Assembly: GCA_016869975.1 (NCBI GenBank)
Contig: VGCZ01000003.1
Coordinates: 99,279-163,278, forward strand
Length of the DNA stretch: 64,000 bases
Reading direction: 5' to 3'
Source: Alphaproteobacteria bacterium
GTDB taxonomy: Bacteria; Pseudomonadota; Alphaproteobacteria; Reyranellales; Reyranellaceae
The stretch's first letter is position 1. The number at the start of each line of letters is the position of its first letter. The position numbers and the translations under genes were made by a program. The notes under the pieces are model-generated. The model saw only the letters and a list, made by a program, of their open reading frames with translations. It was not told the origin of the DNA and did not search any database. This document shows positions 35,983 through 45,914 of the stretch, piece by piece.

Positions 35983-36252
35983 ATGCGCAGGCGGATGGTC
36001 ATGCTCGGCGGGCTCTCGCTGCCAATCGCCCTGGCCGCGTGCGACTCCGCGCCGACCAAGGCCGAGATCCTCAAAAAAGCCACCGGCCTGAAGACCAAGG
36101 AGGAGCTCGAGAAGGCGCTGGGCCCGCCGGCCAAGCTCGACAAGCTGGGACCGCTCGAGCGCTGGACCTACAATGCCAGCGACGGCGTCGTCGTTTTCAC
36201 CATCGTGGCCGGCCGCGTCGCGCTCGACGAGACCGGGGATCGCAAGAAATAG
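35983..36252 (+). CDS. Small lipoprotein, BamE/SmpA-like
   Basis: An 89-aa lipoprotein with lipobox LAAC (Cys20) after a short signal (MRRRMVMLGGLSLPIALAAC). The rest has TGLKTKEELEKALGPPAKLD followed by ERWTYNASDGVVVFTIVAGR. This is the helix-loop-strand pattern of SmpA/BamE-fold envelope proteins ('T.EEL..ALGPP...W.Y'). The domain is much shorter than in BamE itself. The next gene encodes a similar small protein after two nucleotides, so the pair is an operon. Confidence 0.72.
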   Translation: MRRRMVMLGGLSLPIALAACDSAPTKAEILKKATGLKTKEELEKALGPPAKLDKLGPLERWTYNASDGVVVFTIVAGRVALDETGDRKK

Positions 36253-36254
36253 CC

Positions 36255-36566
36255 ATGCGCCGCGCCCTGGCGGCCGGGCTGCTGGCGATCGTCTCGCTCG
36301 CCGCGCCGGTTCGTGGCCAGGACGTGCGCGGGCAGGAACGCGCAATCACCCGCGCCGAGCTCGACGAGCAGGCGGAGCCTGGCCGCACGACCGAGGAAGT
36401 GCGCGCCGCGCTCGGCCGGCCGCCCTTCACGCAATGCGGCGGGCGCATCCAGCTCTGGGGCTATCGCACCGAGACCGGCCGTATCGACCTGATGTTCGTC
36501 GATGGCGTGCTGAAGATGGCCATCCTCGGCGGCGTCGGCGTGTCGGCCGACAGGAATCCGTGCTGA
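36255..36566 (+). CDS. Small secreted BamE-like protein
   Basis: A 103-aa protein with a signal peptide of about 21 residues (ending APVRG-QD), followed by RTTEEVRAALGRPPFTQCGG and RIQLWGYRTETGRIDLMFVD. The T.EEV..ALG.P..G..W.Y pattern matches the preceding lipoprotein, so the two genes may be diverged duplicates. It lacks a lipobox but has two cysteines that may form a disulfide. Function unknown; a periplasmic role is inferred. Confidence 0.7.
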   Translation: MRRALAAGLLAIVSLAAPVRGQDVRGQERAITRAELDEQAEPGRTTEEVRAALGRPPFTQCGGRIQLWGYRTETGRIDLMFVDGVLKMAILGGVGVSADRNPC

Positions 36567-36669
36567 GCGTCACTGGCGGCCAGCGAACTCCGCTTGTTCT
36601 CGGCGAAACGCCGTTCTAGGGTTCCGGCAATCGCGGTCCACGGAAAGTGGCCGCTCTGGGAGGAAATCG

Positions 36670-37989
36670 ATGACCACGAAAAGACGGACTTTCTTGCGCG
36701 TCTCCGGCGCGGCCACGGTCGCGGCGAGCACGGGCATGGCCAGCATCCTGGCCAGCGGACGGGCGCCGGTCTATGCGCAGGCCAAGACGGTGCATTGGCT
36801 GAAGTGGGTCGACTTCGTGCCGGCGACCGACCAGATGTTCCGCCGCGAGCTGATGCCGGAGGCCGAGAAGGCGCTGGGCATCAAGATGAACCTCGAGACC
36901 GTGAACGGAAACGACCTGCAGCCGCGCATCACCGCGGGCATCCAGTCGGGCGCAGGCGCCGACCTCATCATGTCGTTCAACAGCTTCACGCATCTCTACG
37001 CCAACTCCGTGGTCGACCTCAGCGATATCGCCGAGGAAGTCGGCAAGCGCGAGGGCGGCCACTACGCCTACGCCAAGGCGATCTGCTCCGACGGCAAGGC
37101 CTACATGGGCATGCCGTGGGCGGTGATCGGCGGCATGATCGCCTATCGCAAGTCCTGGTTCGCCGAGGTCGGCGTCACCAAGTTCCCGGAGACCTGGGAG
37201 GAGTATCGCGAGGCCGGCAAGAAGCTGAAGGCCAAGGGCCGGCCGCTCGGCCAGACACTGGGTCACACCTTCGGCGACGCGCCGGGCTTCACTTATCCCT
37301 ACCTGTGGTCGTGGGGCGGCAAGGAGGTCGAGGCCGACGGCAAGACGGTCGTGATCAACTCCAAGGCGACGGTCGATTCGGTGAAGTTCATGCAGGGCTT
37401 CTGGAAGGACGCCCATGACGAGGGCGGCCTGGCCTGGGACGACACCAACAACAACCGCGCCTTCCTGTCGCAGACCATTTCGGCGACGCTCAACGGCGCC
37501 TCGATCTACATCGAGTCGCTGCGCCGCGCCGACCAGTACAAGACCGAGAAGGGCGAGCACCTCAACAAGGACATCCTGCACGCGCCGCTGCCCAAGGGCC
37601 CGGCGGGCCAGTTCGGCTTCCATCTTCTGCAGTCGAACATGCTGATGAAGTACTCGAAGAACCAGGACGCGGCGAAGGCGTTCCTGAAGTGGCTGCACAC
37701 GGAGGCGAACTACGAGAAATTCTTCCTGTCGCAGAAGGGCTTCGCCACGCCGACCACGGCCAAGTGGGAAGCCCACAAGCTGTGGAACGAGGATCCCGTC
37801 ATGACGCCGTACAAGGTCGCGGCGCGTCTCGGCCAGGCCATCGGCCACTCCGGCCCGCCCAACGCCAAGGCGCAGGAAGTGCTGTCGAAGTACATCATCA
37901 CCGACATGTACGCCAAGGCGGTGCAAGGCATGGCGGCCGAGGAGGCCGTCAAGTGGGCCGAAGCCGAGCTCAAGAAGGTCTACGTCTGA
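36670..37989 (+). CDS. ABC transporter substrate-binding protein, carbohydrate (CUT1) type
   Basis: A 439-aa periplasmic binding protein exported by the Tat route, judging from MTTKRRTFLRVSGAATVAAS with the RRTFLR motif. It has the family 1 extracellular solute-binding fold, with GAGADLIMSFNSFTHLYANS, PWAVIGGMIAYRKSWFAEVG and FVYSWGG-like YLWSWGGKEVEADGKTVVIN segments. GGGAGGAA lies just before the ATG. It is first of a four-gene ABC importer. The ligand is probably a sugar, polyol or sugar phosphate. Confidence 0.9.
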   Translation: MTTKRRTFLRVSGAATVAASTGMASILASGRAPVYAQAKTVHWLKWVDFVPATDQMFRRELMPEAEKALGIKMNLETVNGNDLQPRITAGIQSGAGADLIMSFNSFTHLYANSVVDLSDIAEEVGKREGGHYAYAKAICSDGKAYMGMPWAVIGGMIAYRKSWFAEVGVTKFPETWEEYREAGKKLKAKGRPLGQTLGHTFGDAPGFTYPYLWSWGGKEVEADGKTVVINSKATVDSVKFMQGFWKDAHDEGGLAWDDTNNNRAFLSQTISATLNGASIYIESLRRADQYKTEKGEHLNKDILHAPLPKGPAGQFGFHLLQSNMLMKYSKNQDAAKAFLKWLHTEANYEKFFLSQKGFATPTTAKWEAHKLWNEDPVMTPYKVAARLGQAIGHSGPPNAKAQEVLSKYIITDMYAKAVQGMAAEEAVKWAEAELKKVYV

Positions 37990-38018
37990 GCGCCGCGTAA
38001 CGGTACGGAGTACGCGTC

Positions 38019-38948
38019 GTGGTGGCCCTCGCAACGTCGTCCGCGGGCGGGAAGCGTCCCGCCCCGCGGGCGCGCCTTCTGGAGGACGAGCGCTGGCTGG
38101 CGTTCGCCCTCCTGGTCCCGACGGCCATCCTGCTTGGCCTGTTCATCGCCTATCCCTTCGTCAAGGGCGTGATCCTGTCGCTGACCAGCGCGCGGGTCGG
38201 CGTCGAGGGCGAGTTCGTCGGCCTCAAGAACTTCGTCAAGATCTGGAATGACGGCATCTTCCACGTAACTGTGTGGAACACGTTCTGGTACACGGGGGTC
38301 ACCACGGTCTTCAAATTGGCCCTGGGCCTGTGGTTGGCGCTGCTGCTCAACCGGCACTTCAGGGGCAAGGCGTTCATCCGCGCCTTCATCCTGCTGCCCT
38401 TCATCATCCCGACGGTGCTCAGCACCTTCGCCTGGAAGTGGATGTTCGATCCGACCTTCAGCGTCATCAACTGGACGCTGTACCAGCTTGGTTTCATCAC
38501 CCAGCGCATCAACTGGCTGGGCGATCCCGACCTGGCGATGACCTCGATCATCATCATCAATGTCTGGCGCGGCGTGCCGTTCTTCGCCATCAGCCTGCTC
38601 GCCGGCCTGCAGACGATCAGCCCCGAGCTCAACGAGGCAGCCGCGATCGACGGCGCGCGGCCCTGGCAGCGCTTCTGGCACGTCACCTGGCCGCTGCTGC
38701 TGCCGGTGACCATGGTCGTGGTGCTGTTCTCGGTGATCCAGACCTTCGCCGACTTCCAGCTGGTCTACGTCATGACCGGCGGCGGACCGGCCAACGCCAC
38801 GCATCTCTTCGCCACCTACGCCTACCAGCTCGGCATCGGCACCGGCCTGCTGGCGGAGGGCGCGGCGATTTCGCTGGCGATGTTCCCGTTCCTCTTCCTG
38901 ATCGTCGTCGTGCAGCTGCTCTACATCCGACGGGTCGAGGTGCGCTGA
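38019..38948 (+). CDS. Sugar-type ABC transporter permease (UgpA/MalF-like)
   Basis: A 309-aa inner-membrane subunit with about six hydrophobic segments. The EAA loop NEAAAIDGARPWQRFWHVTW (about residue 205) contacts the ATPase. The start is a GTG at 38019, because no suitable ATG precedes the first membrane segment. Its stop overlaps the next permease start (ATGA). It pairs with the UgpE-like subunit. Confidence 0.9.
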   Translation: MVALATSSAGGKRPAPRARLLEDERWLAFALLVPTAILLGLFIAYPFVKGVILSLTSARVGVEGEFVGLKNFVKIWNDGIFHVTVWNTFWYTGVTTVFKLALGLWLALLLNRHFRGKAFIRAFILLPFIIPTVLSTFAWKWMFDPTFSVINWTLYQLGFITQRINWLGDPDLAMTSIIIINVWRGVPFFAISLLAGLQTISPELNEAAAIDGARPWQRFWHVTWPLLLPVTMVVVLFSVIQTFADFQLVYVMTGGGPANATHLFATYAYQLGIGTGLLAEGAAISLAMFPFLFLIVVVQLLYIRRVEVR

Positions 38949-39799
38949 TGGTCGAGGGTGGCCTCTGGCGGCGCTGGGTGTTCTTCTACATCCCGCTGAC
39001 CTTGTTCGTGTTCGTGCTGCTCTTCCCGTTCTACTGGATGATCATCACGACCTTCCGGCCCGACGGCGAGCTGTACAAGCCATGGAACGCGGTGGCCTAT
39101 CAGCCGTTCTGGACCAACAATCCGACATTCGAGCACATCCTGTACCTCTTCGAGGAGACGATGTTCTCGAAGTGGATGTTCAACACGCTGCTGATCGCGG
39201 CGGTGTCGACGGTGATCTCGCTGATTTGCGGCGTGTTCGCCGGCTACGCGCTGGCGCGGCTCAACTTCCCGTGGGCCGGCGGCCTGGGCACCACCATCTT
39301 CGTCACCTATCTGGTGCCGCAGACGCTGCTCTTCATCCCGCTCGCCGACATCATCAGGAATTTCGGTCTTGGCGACACGCCGTGGGCGCTGATCCTGACC
39401 TACCCGACCTTCCTGATCCCGTTCTGCACCTGGCTGATGATGGGCTACTTCAAGTCGATCCCGAAGGAGCTTGAGGAATGCGCGCGCATCGACGGCGCCT
39501 CGCGCTTCCAGGCGATGTACCACATCATCCTGCCGGTGGCGGTGCCCGGCATCATGTCGGCGGGGATCTTCGCCTTCACCTTGTCGTGGAACGAGTTCAT
39601 CTACGCCCTGGTCTTCCTGTCGTCGCCCGAGCAGAAGACCGTGCCGGTGGGCGTGACCTCCGAGTTGATCCGCGGCGATGTCTTCTTCTGGGGGCCGTTG
39701 ATGGCCGGCGCGTTGCTGGGCTCGATCCCGGTGGCGATCGTCTATTCATTCTTCGTCGAACACTATGTCGCGGGCCTGACCGGCTCTGTGAAGGGTTGA
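38948..39799 (+). CDS. Sugar-type ABC transporter permease (UgpE/MalG-like)
   Basis: A 283-aa second permease subunit with about six hydrophobic segments. The EAA loop is EECARIDGASRFQAMYHIIL (about residue 176). The start overlaps the previous stop as ATGA, giving translational coupling, and the ATPase gene begins three nucleotides after its stop. It forms a heterodimeric channel with the preceding subunit. Confidence 0.9.
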   Translation: MVEGGLWRRWVFFYIPLTLFVFVLLFPFYWMIITTFRPDGELYKPWNAVAYQPFWTNNPTFEHILYLFEETMFSKWMFNTLLIAAVSTVISLICGVFAGYALARLNFPWAGGLGTTIFVTYLVPQTLLFIPLADIIRNFGLGDTPWALILTYPTFLIPFCTWLMMGYFKSIPKELEECARIDGASRFQAMYHIILPVAVPGIMSAGIFAFTLSWNEFIYALVFLSSPEQKTVPVGVTSELIRGDVFFWGPLMAGALLGSIPVAIVYSFFVEHYVAGLTGSVKG

Positions 39800-39802
39800 G
39801 CT

Positions 39803-40897
<1,095 letters not shown>

Positions 40898-41074
40898 GTT
40901 TCTTTTCGCTCGCGGAACGCCCCGAGGCAGGGATTGGCGCCGTCGCCGTCCAAGGCTCGGTCGGCGCGGTATGACCTGGCGTCCAGATGATGGCGGTACG
41001 AGAGAGGCTGCGCGGCGGCGGCTGCTCGGGCAAGCTGTGGTTCTGGAAGGCCGCGTAGGCGGGGAAGGGTCGCG

Positions 41075-42058
41075 ATGAAGGTCGTCATCACCGGCGGGGC
41101 GGGGTTCCTCGGCAAGAAGCTGGCGCGCAAGATCCTCGAGGGCTCGACGCTGGGCGGCGAGCGCGTGTCGGAGCTGCTGCTGTTCGACGTGGCCAAGGCC
41201 AGCGGCCCAGGCCTCGACGATCCGCGCGTCACGGCGATGGATGGCGATATCGCCAACTTCGCCACCGTGCATTCGATCGTGCAGGGCGCCTCCAGCGTGT
41301 TCCACTTCGCCGCCGTGGTCAGCGCCGGCGCCGAGGCTGATTTCGACCTCGGCTACCGCGTCAATCTCGACGGCGCGCGCAACGTGCTGGAGGCCTGCCG
41401 CGCGCTGGGCACCAACCCGCGCGTGATCTTCACCTCGTCGCTGGCGGCCTATGGCGGCGACCTGCCCAAGGCGGTGACCGATGACACGCCGCTGACGCCG
41501 CAGACCTCGTACGGCGCGCAGAAGGCGATGGGCGAGTTTCTGGTGCGCGACTACACGCGCAAGGGATTCGTGCGCGGAACAGCAATTCGTCTGCCGACGA
41601 TCTGCGTGCGCACCGGCCGGCCCAACAAGGCGGCCTCGACCTGGGCCAGCTCGATCGTGCGCGAGCCGCTCACCGGCATAGACGTGGTGTGCCCGGTGAC
41701 ATCAGACACGCCGATGGTGGTGCTGAGCCCGCGGCGTACCGTGGAGTCGTTCCTGCGCGCGCACGACCTCGATCCCGACGCGTTCGGGCCGGGGCGCACC
41801 CTGCTGCTCAATGGCATCCGGGTGACCGCCGCCGAACTCGAAGCGGCGATGAAGCGCAACGCCGGCAACCGCAAGCTGGGCATAGTGAGCTGGCAGCACG
41901 ACCCGGCTATCCAGAAGATCGTCAACGGATGGCCGGGCGCCATCGACGCGGCGCGCGCGCGTCGCCTGGGTTTCGAGACCGATCGCGATCTCGACGAGGT
42001 CGTCCGCCACTTCATCGCCGACGATCTCGACGAGCAGATACGCTCAATGGCGGCCTGA
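41075..42058 (+). CDS. NAD-dependent epimerase/dehydratase family, D-erythronate dehydrogenase-like
   Basis: A 327-aa SDR-extended enzyme. It has MKVVITGGAGFLGKKLARKI with the Rossmann glycines, HFAAVVSAGAEADFDLGYRV, and the catalytic Tyr-x3-Lys in TSYGAQKAMGE. IRLPTICVRTGRPNKAASTW and the C-terminal DRDLDEVVRHFIADDL fit the DenD group, which oxidises D-erythronate in four-carbon acid-sugar use. It follows the CUT1 importer, which may supply its substrate. The other Den genes are not in the window. Confidence 0.8.
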   Translation: MKVVITGGAGFLGKKLARKILEGSTLGGERVSELLLFDVAKASGPGLDDPRVTAMDGDIANFATVHSIVQGASSVFHFAAVVSAGAEADFDLGYRVNLDGARNVLEACRALGTNPRVIFTSSLAAYGGDLPKAVTDDTPLTPQTSYGAQKAMGEFLVRDYTRKGFVRGTAIRLPTICVRTGRPNKAASTWASSIVREPLTGIDVVCPVTSDTPMVVLSPRRTVESFLRAHDLDPDAFGPGRTLLLNGIRVTAAELEAAMKRNAGNRKLGIVSWQHDPAIQKIVNGWPGAIDAARARRLGFETDRDLDEVVRHFIADDLDEQIRSMAA

Positions 42059-42062
42059 GCTC

Positions 42063-42515
42063 TCAGCCCGCCGGCGCGGCGGAGGCGCCCAGCGGCTTCT
42101 GGAGCGCCTTGTAGATCAGCCACATGCCAAGGCCCCAGATGCCGTAGACCACCGGCGCGACGATCACGCCGGGCATGCGGAAGCCGCCGCCGATCGGCCC
42201 GCCCTTGATCGGCTGAACGATGAACCAATTGGCGGCAATCACGACGACGGCGCCGAACAGCGTCCAGCCCAGCCAGGCCGGAAGCTTCGTCTTCGGCACG
42301 ACGACGGCGGCCAAAGCGCCCCACAGGCCTGTCCAGAAGAGATAGGACACCAGCTGCGGCAGATCCAGTGGCTTGGTGGCGGCCATCGACCAGGTGCTGG
42401 CCTTCAAGATGCCGGCCTGTGTCGCAGCCCAGAAGCCACCCTGATGGAAGATCACGAAGGACACCGCGCCGGCGATGAAGCCGCAGGCCAGTGTGCGGAG
42501 AAGCGTGCTGTTCAT
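42063..42515 (-). CDS. Small multi-pass membrane protein, unknown function
   Basis: A 150-aa protein with four hydrophobic segments, at about 5-23, 45-65, 78-96 and 115-136. It contains FHQGGFWAATQAGILKASTW, which recurs in alphaproteobacterial hypothetical membrane proteins I half-recognise but cannot name. GGGAG lies just before the ATG at 42515. It is convergent with the epimerase-like gene and lies downstream of the carboxyltransferase on the same strand. Confidence 0.72.
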   Translation of the reverse strand: MNSTLLRTLACGFIAGAVSFVIFHQGGFWAATQAGILKASTWSMAATKPLDLPQLVSYLFWTGLWGALAAVVVPKTKLPAWLGWTLFGAVVVIAANWFIVQPIKGGPIGGGFRMPGVIVAPVVYGIWGLGMWLIYKALQKPLGASAAPAG

Positions 42516-42585
42516 GGGTCGCTCCCTGGGTTTGTGTCCTGGGTACGCCACGCCATGCGGTATAGATGCTTCGTCGACTATCCTA

Positions 42586-44130
42586 TCAGGGCCGCATCCA
42601 GAACTGCGCCTTGCCCTCGCGCACCGGGGCGGCGAGGTTGGCGAACTCGCAGAGCAGACGGCGGCTGTCGCGCGGGTCGACGATCTCCTCGATCCAGAAT
42701 GTCTCGGCGCTGCGGAAGGGCGAGCGCAGCTTGTTCAGGCGATCCTCGATCTCGGCCAGCTTGGCCTTGGGATCGGATGAGGCGTCGATATCGGCGCGAT
42801 AGGCCGCCTCGATGCCGCCTTCCAACGGCAGCGAGCCCCAGCGGCCCGACGGCCAGGCGTAGCGTATGGCGACGCGGCCGGTGTTCTTGTGCGCCGCGCC
42901 GGCGACGCCGAAATTGTTGCGCACGATGAAGGTGCACCACGGCACTGTGCACTGGTGCATCGCCGCCATGGCGCGCACGCCGGCCTTGATTACGCCGCTC
43001 TTCTCCGCCTCCAGCCCGATCAGGAAGCCGGGGCAATCCTCCAGGTAGACCACGGGAATGCGGAAGGTCTCGGCGATGTCCATGAAACGCGTGACCTTCT
43101 GGCAGGTATCGGCCGTCCACGCGCCGCCGTAGTGCATCGGATCGCTGGCCATGAAGGCGATCGGCCAGCCGTCGATGCGGCAGAGCCCGGTGATCACCGA
43201 GCGGCCGAAGAGCTTGTTCATCTCGAAGAAGCTGCCCTTATCGACCAGCGTGTTGATGATCGAGCGCATGTTGTAGACCTTGCGCGTGTCGCGCGGGATC
43301 ACCGACAGGAGCTTTTCGTCGCGACGCTGCGGATCGTCGGTGATCGGCCCGCGCGGCGCGAGGTCGTAGGCCGATTGCGGCATGTACGACAGGAAGCGCT
43401 TGGCCGCGGCGAAGGCCTCGTCCTCGGTGTCGACCGCCTCGTCGACGGCGCCGGCGCGCAGCTGGATCTCCCAGCCGCCGAGTTCCTCCTTGCTGAGCGG
43501 CTGACCCAGCCGCGCCACCACCGGCGGGCCGGCGACGAACATCGCCGACAGGCCCTTGACCATCACCGAGTAGTGCGAGGCGGCGAGCCGCGCGGCGCCC
43601 AGTCCGGCCACCGAGCCCAGGCCCAGAGCGACCACGGGCACCGTGCCCATATTGGCGGTGACGATGTCGAAGCCGATCACCCCGGGCACGTTGGCGCGCC
43701 CCTGGGTCTCGATGGTCTTCACCGAGCCACCGCCGCCTGAGCCCTCGATGATGCGCACGATGGGCAGGCGGTACTGGTGGGCCATCTTCTCGGCCAGCAG
43801 GTTCTTCTCCTTGATGGTGGCGTCGGCCGAGCCGCCGCGCACCGTGAAGTCGTCGCCCGACACGACGACTGGCCGGCCATCGATCGTGCCGCGTCCGGTG
43901 ACCGAGTTCGACGCGACCAGATCCTCGAGGTCGTTCTTGCGGTCATAGGTCGCCATGCCGGCGACGCTGCCCCATTCGCGGAAGCTGCCGGGGTCGAGCA
44001 ACCGGTCGATGCGTTCCCGCACCGTCAGCCGTCCGCCGTCGTGCTGGCGCTTGACCTTGTCCGGACCGCCCATGCGCCGGACCAGCTCCTGGCGGCGCTT
44101 CAGTTCGTCGAGTTCGGGCTGCCAGCTCAT
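42586..44130 (-). CDS. Acyl-CoA carboxylase carboxyltransferase (beta) subunit
   Basis: A 514-aa carboxyltransferase of the propionyl-, methylcrotonyl- or geranyl-CoA type. It has RLTVRERIDRLLDPGSFREW and VVVSGDDFTVRGGSADATIK, then IIEGSGGGGSVKTIETQGRA for the acyl-CoA domain. CPGFLIGLEAEKSGVIKAG and FIVRNNFGVAGAAHKNTGRV represent the carboxybiotin domain. The biotin carboxylase/carrier (alpha) subunit is not adjacent, so the partner must lie elsewhere. The ATG at 44130 gives the normal N-terminus. Confidence 0.9.
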   Translation of the reverse strand: MSWQPELDELKRRQELVRRMGGPDKVKRQHDGGRLTVRERIDRLLDPGSFREWGSVAGMATYDRKNDLEDLVASNSVTGRGTIDGRPVVVSGDDFTVRGGSADATIKEKNLLAEKMAHQYRLPIVRIIEGSGGGGSVKTIETQGRANVPGVIGFDIVTANMGTVPVVALGLGSVAGLGAARLAASHYSVMVKGLSAMFVAGPPVVARLGQPLSKEELGGWEIQLRAGAVDEAVDTEDEAFAAAKRFLSYMPQSAYDLAPRGPITDDPQRRDEKLLSVIPRDTRKVYNMRSIINTLVDKGSFFEMNKLFGRSVITGLCRIDGWPIAFMASDPMHYGGAWTADTCQKVTRFMDIAETFRIPVVYLEDCPGFLIGLEAEKSGVIKAGVRAMAAMHQCTVPWCTFIVRNNFGVAGAAHKNTGRVAIRYAWPSGRWGSLPLEGGIEAAYRADIDASSDPKAKLAEIEDRLNKLRSPFRSAETFWIEEIVDPRDSRRLLCEFANLAAPVREGKAQFWMRP

Positions 44131-44290
44131 CGCGCGTGTTCCTCGGGCGTCGTTCCGCGCCGACCTTACCCCCCAATGCCCTCGCACGCGAAGTCACGAC
44201 AGCCGCGATGCGGGCTGGTCGTTCAACGGGTCGCCCCGATCGGAGGCCGGCGGTACCCGGCCCGGTGTGCGCGTCTCGCGCGCTTGTGCG

Positions 44291-44773
44291 CTACTCCACC
44301 GCTATCACGCCGGCGGCCACGGTCATGGCGAACAGGCCGGCGGCTGCGGCGGCCAGCGGCTTGGCGCGGCGGCGCAGCTTGCCCTCGATCCGCATAAAGG
44401 CGGTGATCGGCCCGGACACAGCCTCGCGGCAGAAGGCGATCTTGCGGACGTACTGTGGCACGTGCCAGTGCGCCGCGGTGCCGATCTGGAAGGTGACGAC
44501 GTCACCGGGGCGCAGATCCCAATGCGTGCCATTGGCGTCGACGACATGGGCGCCGCCTTCGAGGATGTGTACGGTCTCGTCGATCGTGTAGTGCCACGTG
44601 AAGCGGCCGGCGGTGCAGTCCCAGATGTCGGTCCAGCTCAAGCCGTCGGAGCCGCGCGATACCGGGCCGACGCGCGCCATTGGGTTGCCTTCGACAATCC
44701 AGGATGGATCGATCGGCGCGGGACTCATGTCGACGGCATCGGGGGACGTGCGCAGCAATGGTGCCTGAGGCAT
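44291..44773 (-). CDS. Cupin-domain protein with C-terminal membrane segment
   Basis: A protein of about 160 aa. The cupin core is about 45-115: FTWHYTIDETVHILEGGAHV with the His/Glu metal set, then LRPGDVVTFQIGTAAHWHVP. This resembles the Cupin_3/ureidoglycine aminohydrolase-like group. After it, KLRRRAKPLAAAAAGLFAMT forms a basic loop and one membrane helix. An in-frame GTG at 44785 is an alternative start, and no clear ribosome site favours either. It follows the 5-oxoprolinase genes by about 75 nt and may be linked to them. Confidence 0.75.
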   Translation of the reverse strand: MPQAPLLRTSPDAVDMSPAPIDPSWIVEGNPMARVGPVSRGSDGLSWTDIWDCTAGRFTWHYTIDETVHILEGGAHVVDANGTHWDLRPGDVVTFQIGTAAHWHVPQYVRKIAFCREAVSGPITAFMRIEGKLRRRAKPLAAAAAGLFAMTVAAGVIAVE

Positions 44774-44849
44774 CGGTGTAGTCACTCGACTATGAACGGC
44801 TCAATATTCGTCGAGTTGATACATGCGCCGACTCCTCACGTCAACGTGA

Positions 44850-45914
44850 TCAATTTGCGTGATATCTCACATGAACACAGAGAACGACGCCATCTATCAG
44901 ATTTTCCTCGTAAAGTGCCTTCATGTCGATTCCCCCTTCCGGCCGGGCCGGCTTCAGCCCGGCGATCGCGGCGGCGAGCCGGCGCTCCTGCTCGCGCCGC
45001 AGAGACTCCGCTTCGGCGACGGTGATGGCGGTGAAACGCACCCGCATGCCCGGCAGCAGCCGGCAGGTGCGCGGCAGGTCGGCCGAGGCGATGGTGGCGA
45101 TCTTGGAATAGCCGCCCGCGGTCTGGCGGTCGGCCAGCAGCGCGATCGGCAGGCCGGCCGCCGGCACCTGGATGGCGCCCGGCGCGATGCCGTCGGAGAC
45201 GATGTCGGGCCCCAGCGCCGAGTGCTCGATCTTGGGGCCCTCGAAGCGGATACCCATGCGGTCGGCTTCCTTCGACACGACATACTCGCTGCCGGTGAAG
45301 GTGGCGTGGCCGGCCTCGGTGAAGTGATCGGCCTGCGGGCCGGGGACGACCCGGATCGGGCCGCTGCCGTAGTCGAAGGGCGCGGCCAGCGCGAGTTCGG
45401 CGCGTGCGCTCGCCGTCTCGCGCGGCAGGGGCAAAGCGTCGCCTTCCTTGAGCTTGCGACCTTCGAGCCCGCCCAGGGCAGCGCGGGTATAGGTGCTGCG
45501 GCTGCCCATGAAGACTGGCACGTCGATCCCGCCTTCGACGGCCAGGTAGGCGGTGCTCACGCCGCCGATACCGCCCAACTTCAGGCGCTGGCCGCGCGTG
45601 AGGGTGTGCGAGCGGTCGGACGGCAGCGGCTTGGGTGCCGCACCCTCGCTGGCGATCAGCGACGCCTCGATCGGGCCGACCAGACCGACGCGCACGGAGT
45701 CGGCCTCGACCAGCAGGGTGGGACCGAGCACGCTCATCTCCAGCGCCGCCGCGTTGGCGTCGGGCGTGTTACCGGCCACGGCGTTGGCCAGCGCCAGCGC
45801 GATGCGGTCCATCGCGCCGGCGGTTGGCATGCCGAGCTCCTGGAAGCCGACGCGGCCACGATCTTGCACCGTGTCGAACAGGCCAGGCCGCTCGACGACC
45901 AACCGCGCGCTCAT
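44850..45914 (-). CDS. pxpC: 5-oxoprolinase subunit C family (biotin-dependent carboxyltransferase-like)
   Basis: A 354-aa protein of the AHS2/KipA/PxpC family. The opening VERPGLFDTVQDRGRVGFQE and MPTAGAMDRIALALANAVAG are family signatures, and GPIRVVPGPQADHFTEAGHA lies near the middle. With PxpA and PxpB it hydrolyses 5-oxoproline (pyroglutamate) to glutamate using ATP. The start overlaps the pxpB stop as ATGA. Length and motifs are complete. Confidence 0.93.
   Translation of the reverse strand: MSARLVVERPGLFDTVQDRGRVGFQELGMPTAGAMDRIALALANAVAGNTPDANAAALEMSVLGPTLLVEADSVRVGLVGPIEASLIASEGAAPKPLPSDRSHTLTRGQRLKLGGIGGVSTAYLAVEGGIDVPVFMGSRSTYTRAALGGLEGRKLKEGDALPLPRETASARAELALAAPFDYGSGPIRVVPGPQADHFTEAGHATFTGSEYVVSKEADRMGIRFEGPKIEHSALGPDIVSDGIAPGAIQVPAAGLPIALLADRQTAGGYSKIATIASADLPRTCRLLPGMRVRFTAITVAEAESLRREQERRLAAAIAGLKPARPEGGIDMKALYEENLIDGVVLCVHVRYHAN

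Noticed and set aside
40898..41074. Hidden small gene between the ABC ATPase and the DenD-like gene
   Set aside because: No ribosome site with a convincing frame, no motif and no repeat of note was seen in this 177-nt gap.
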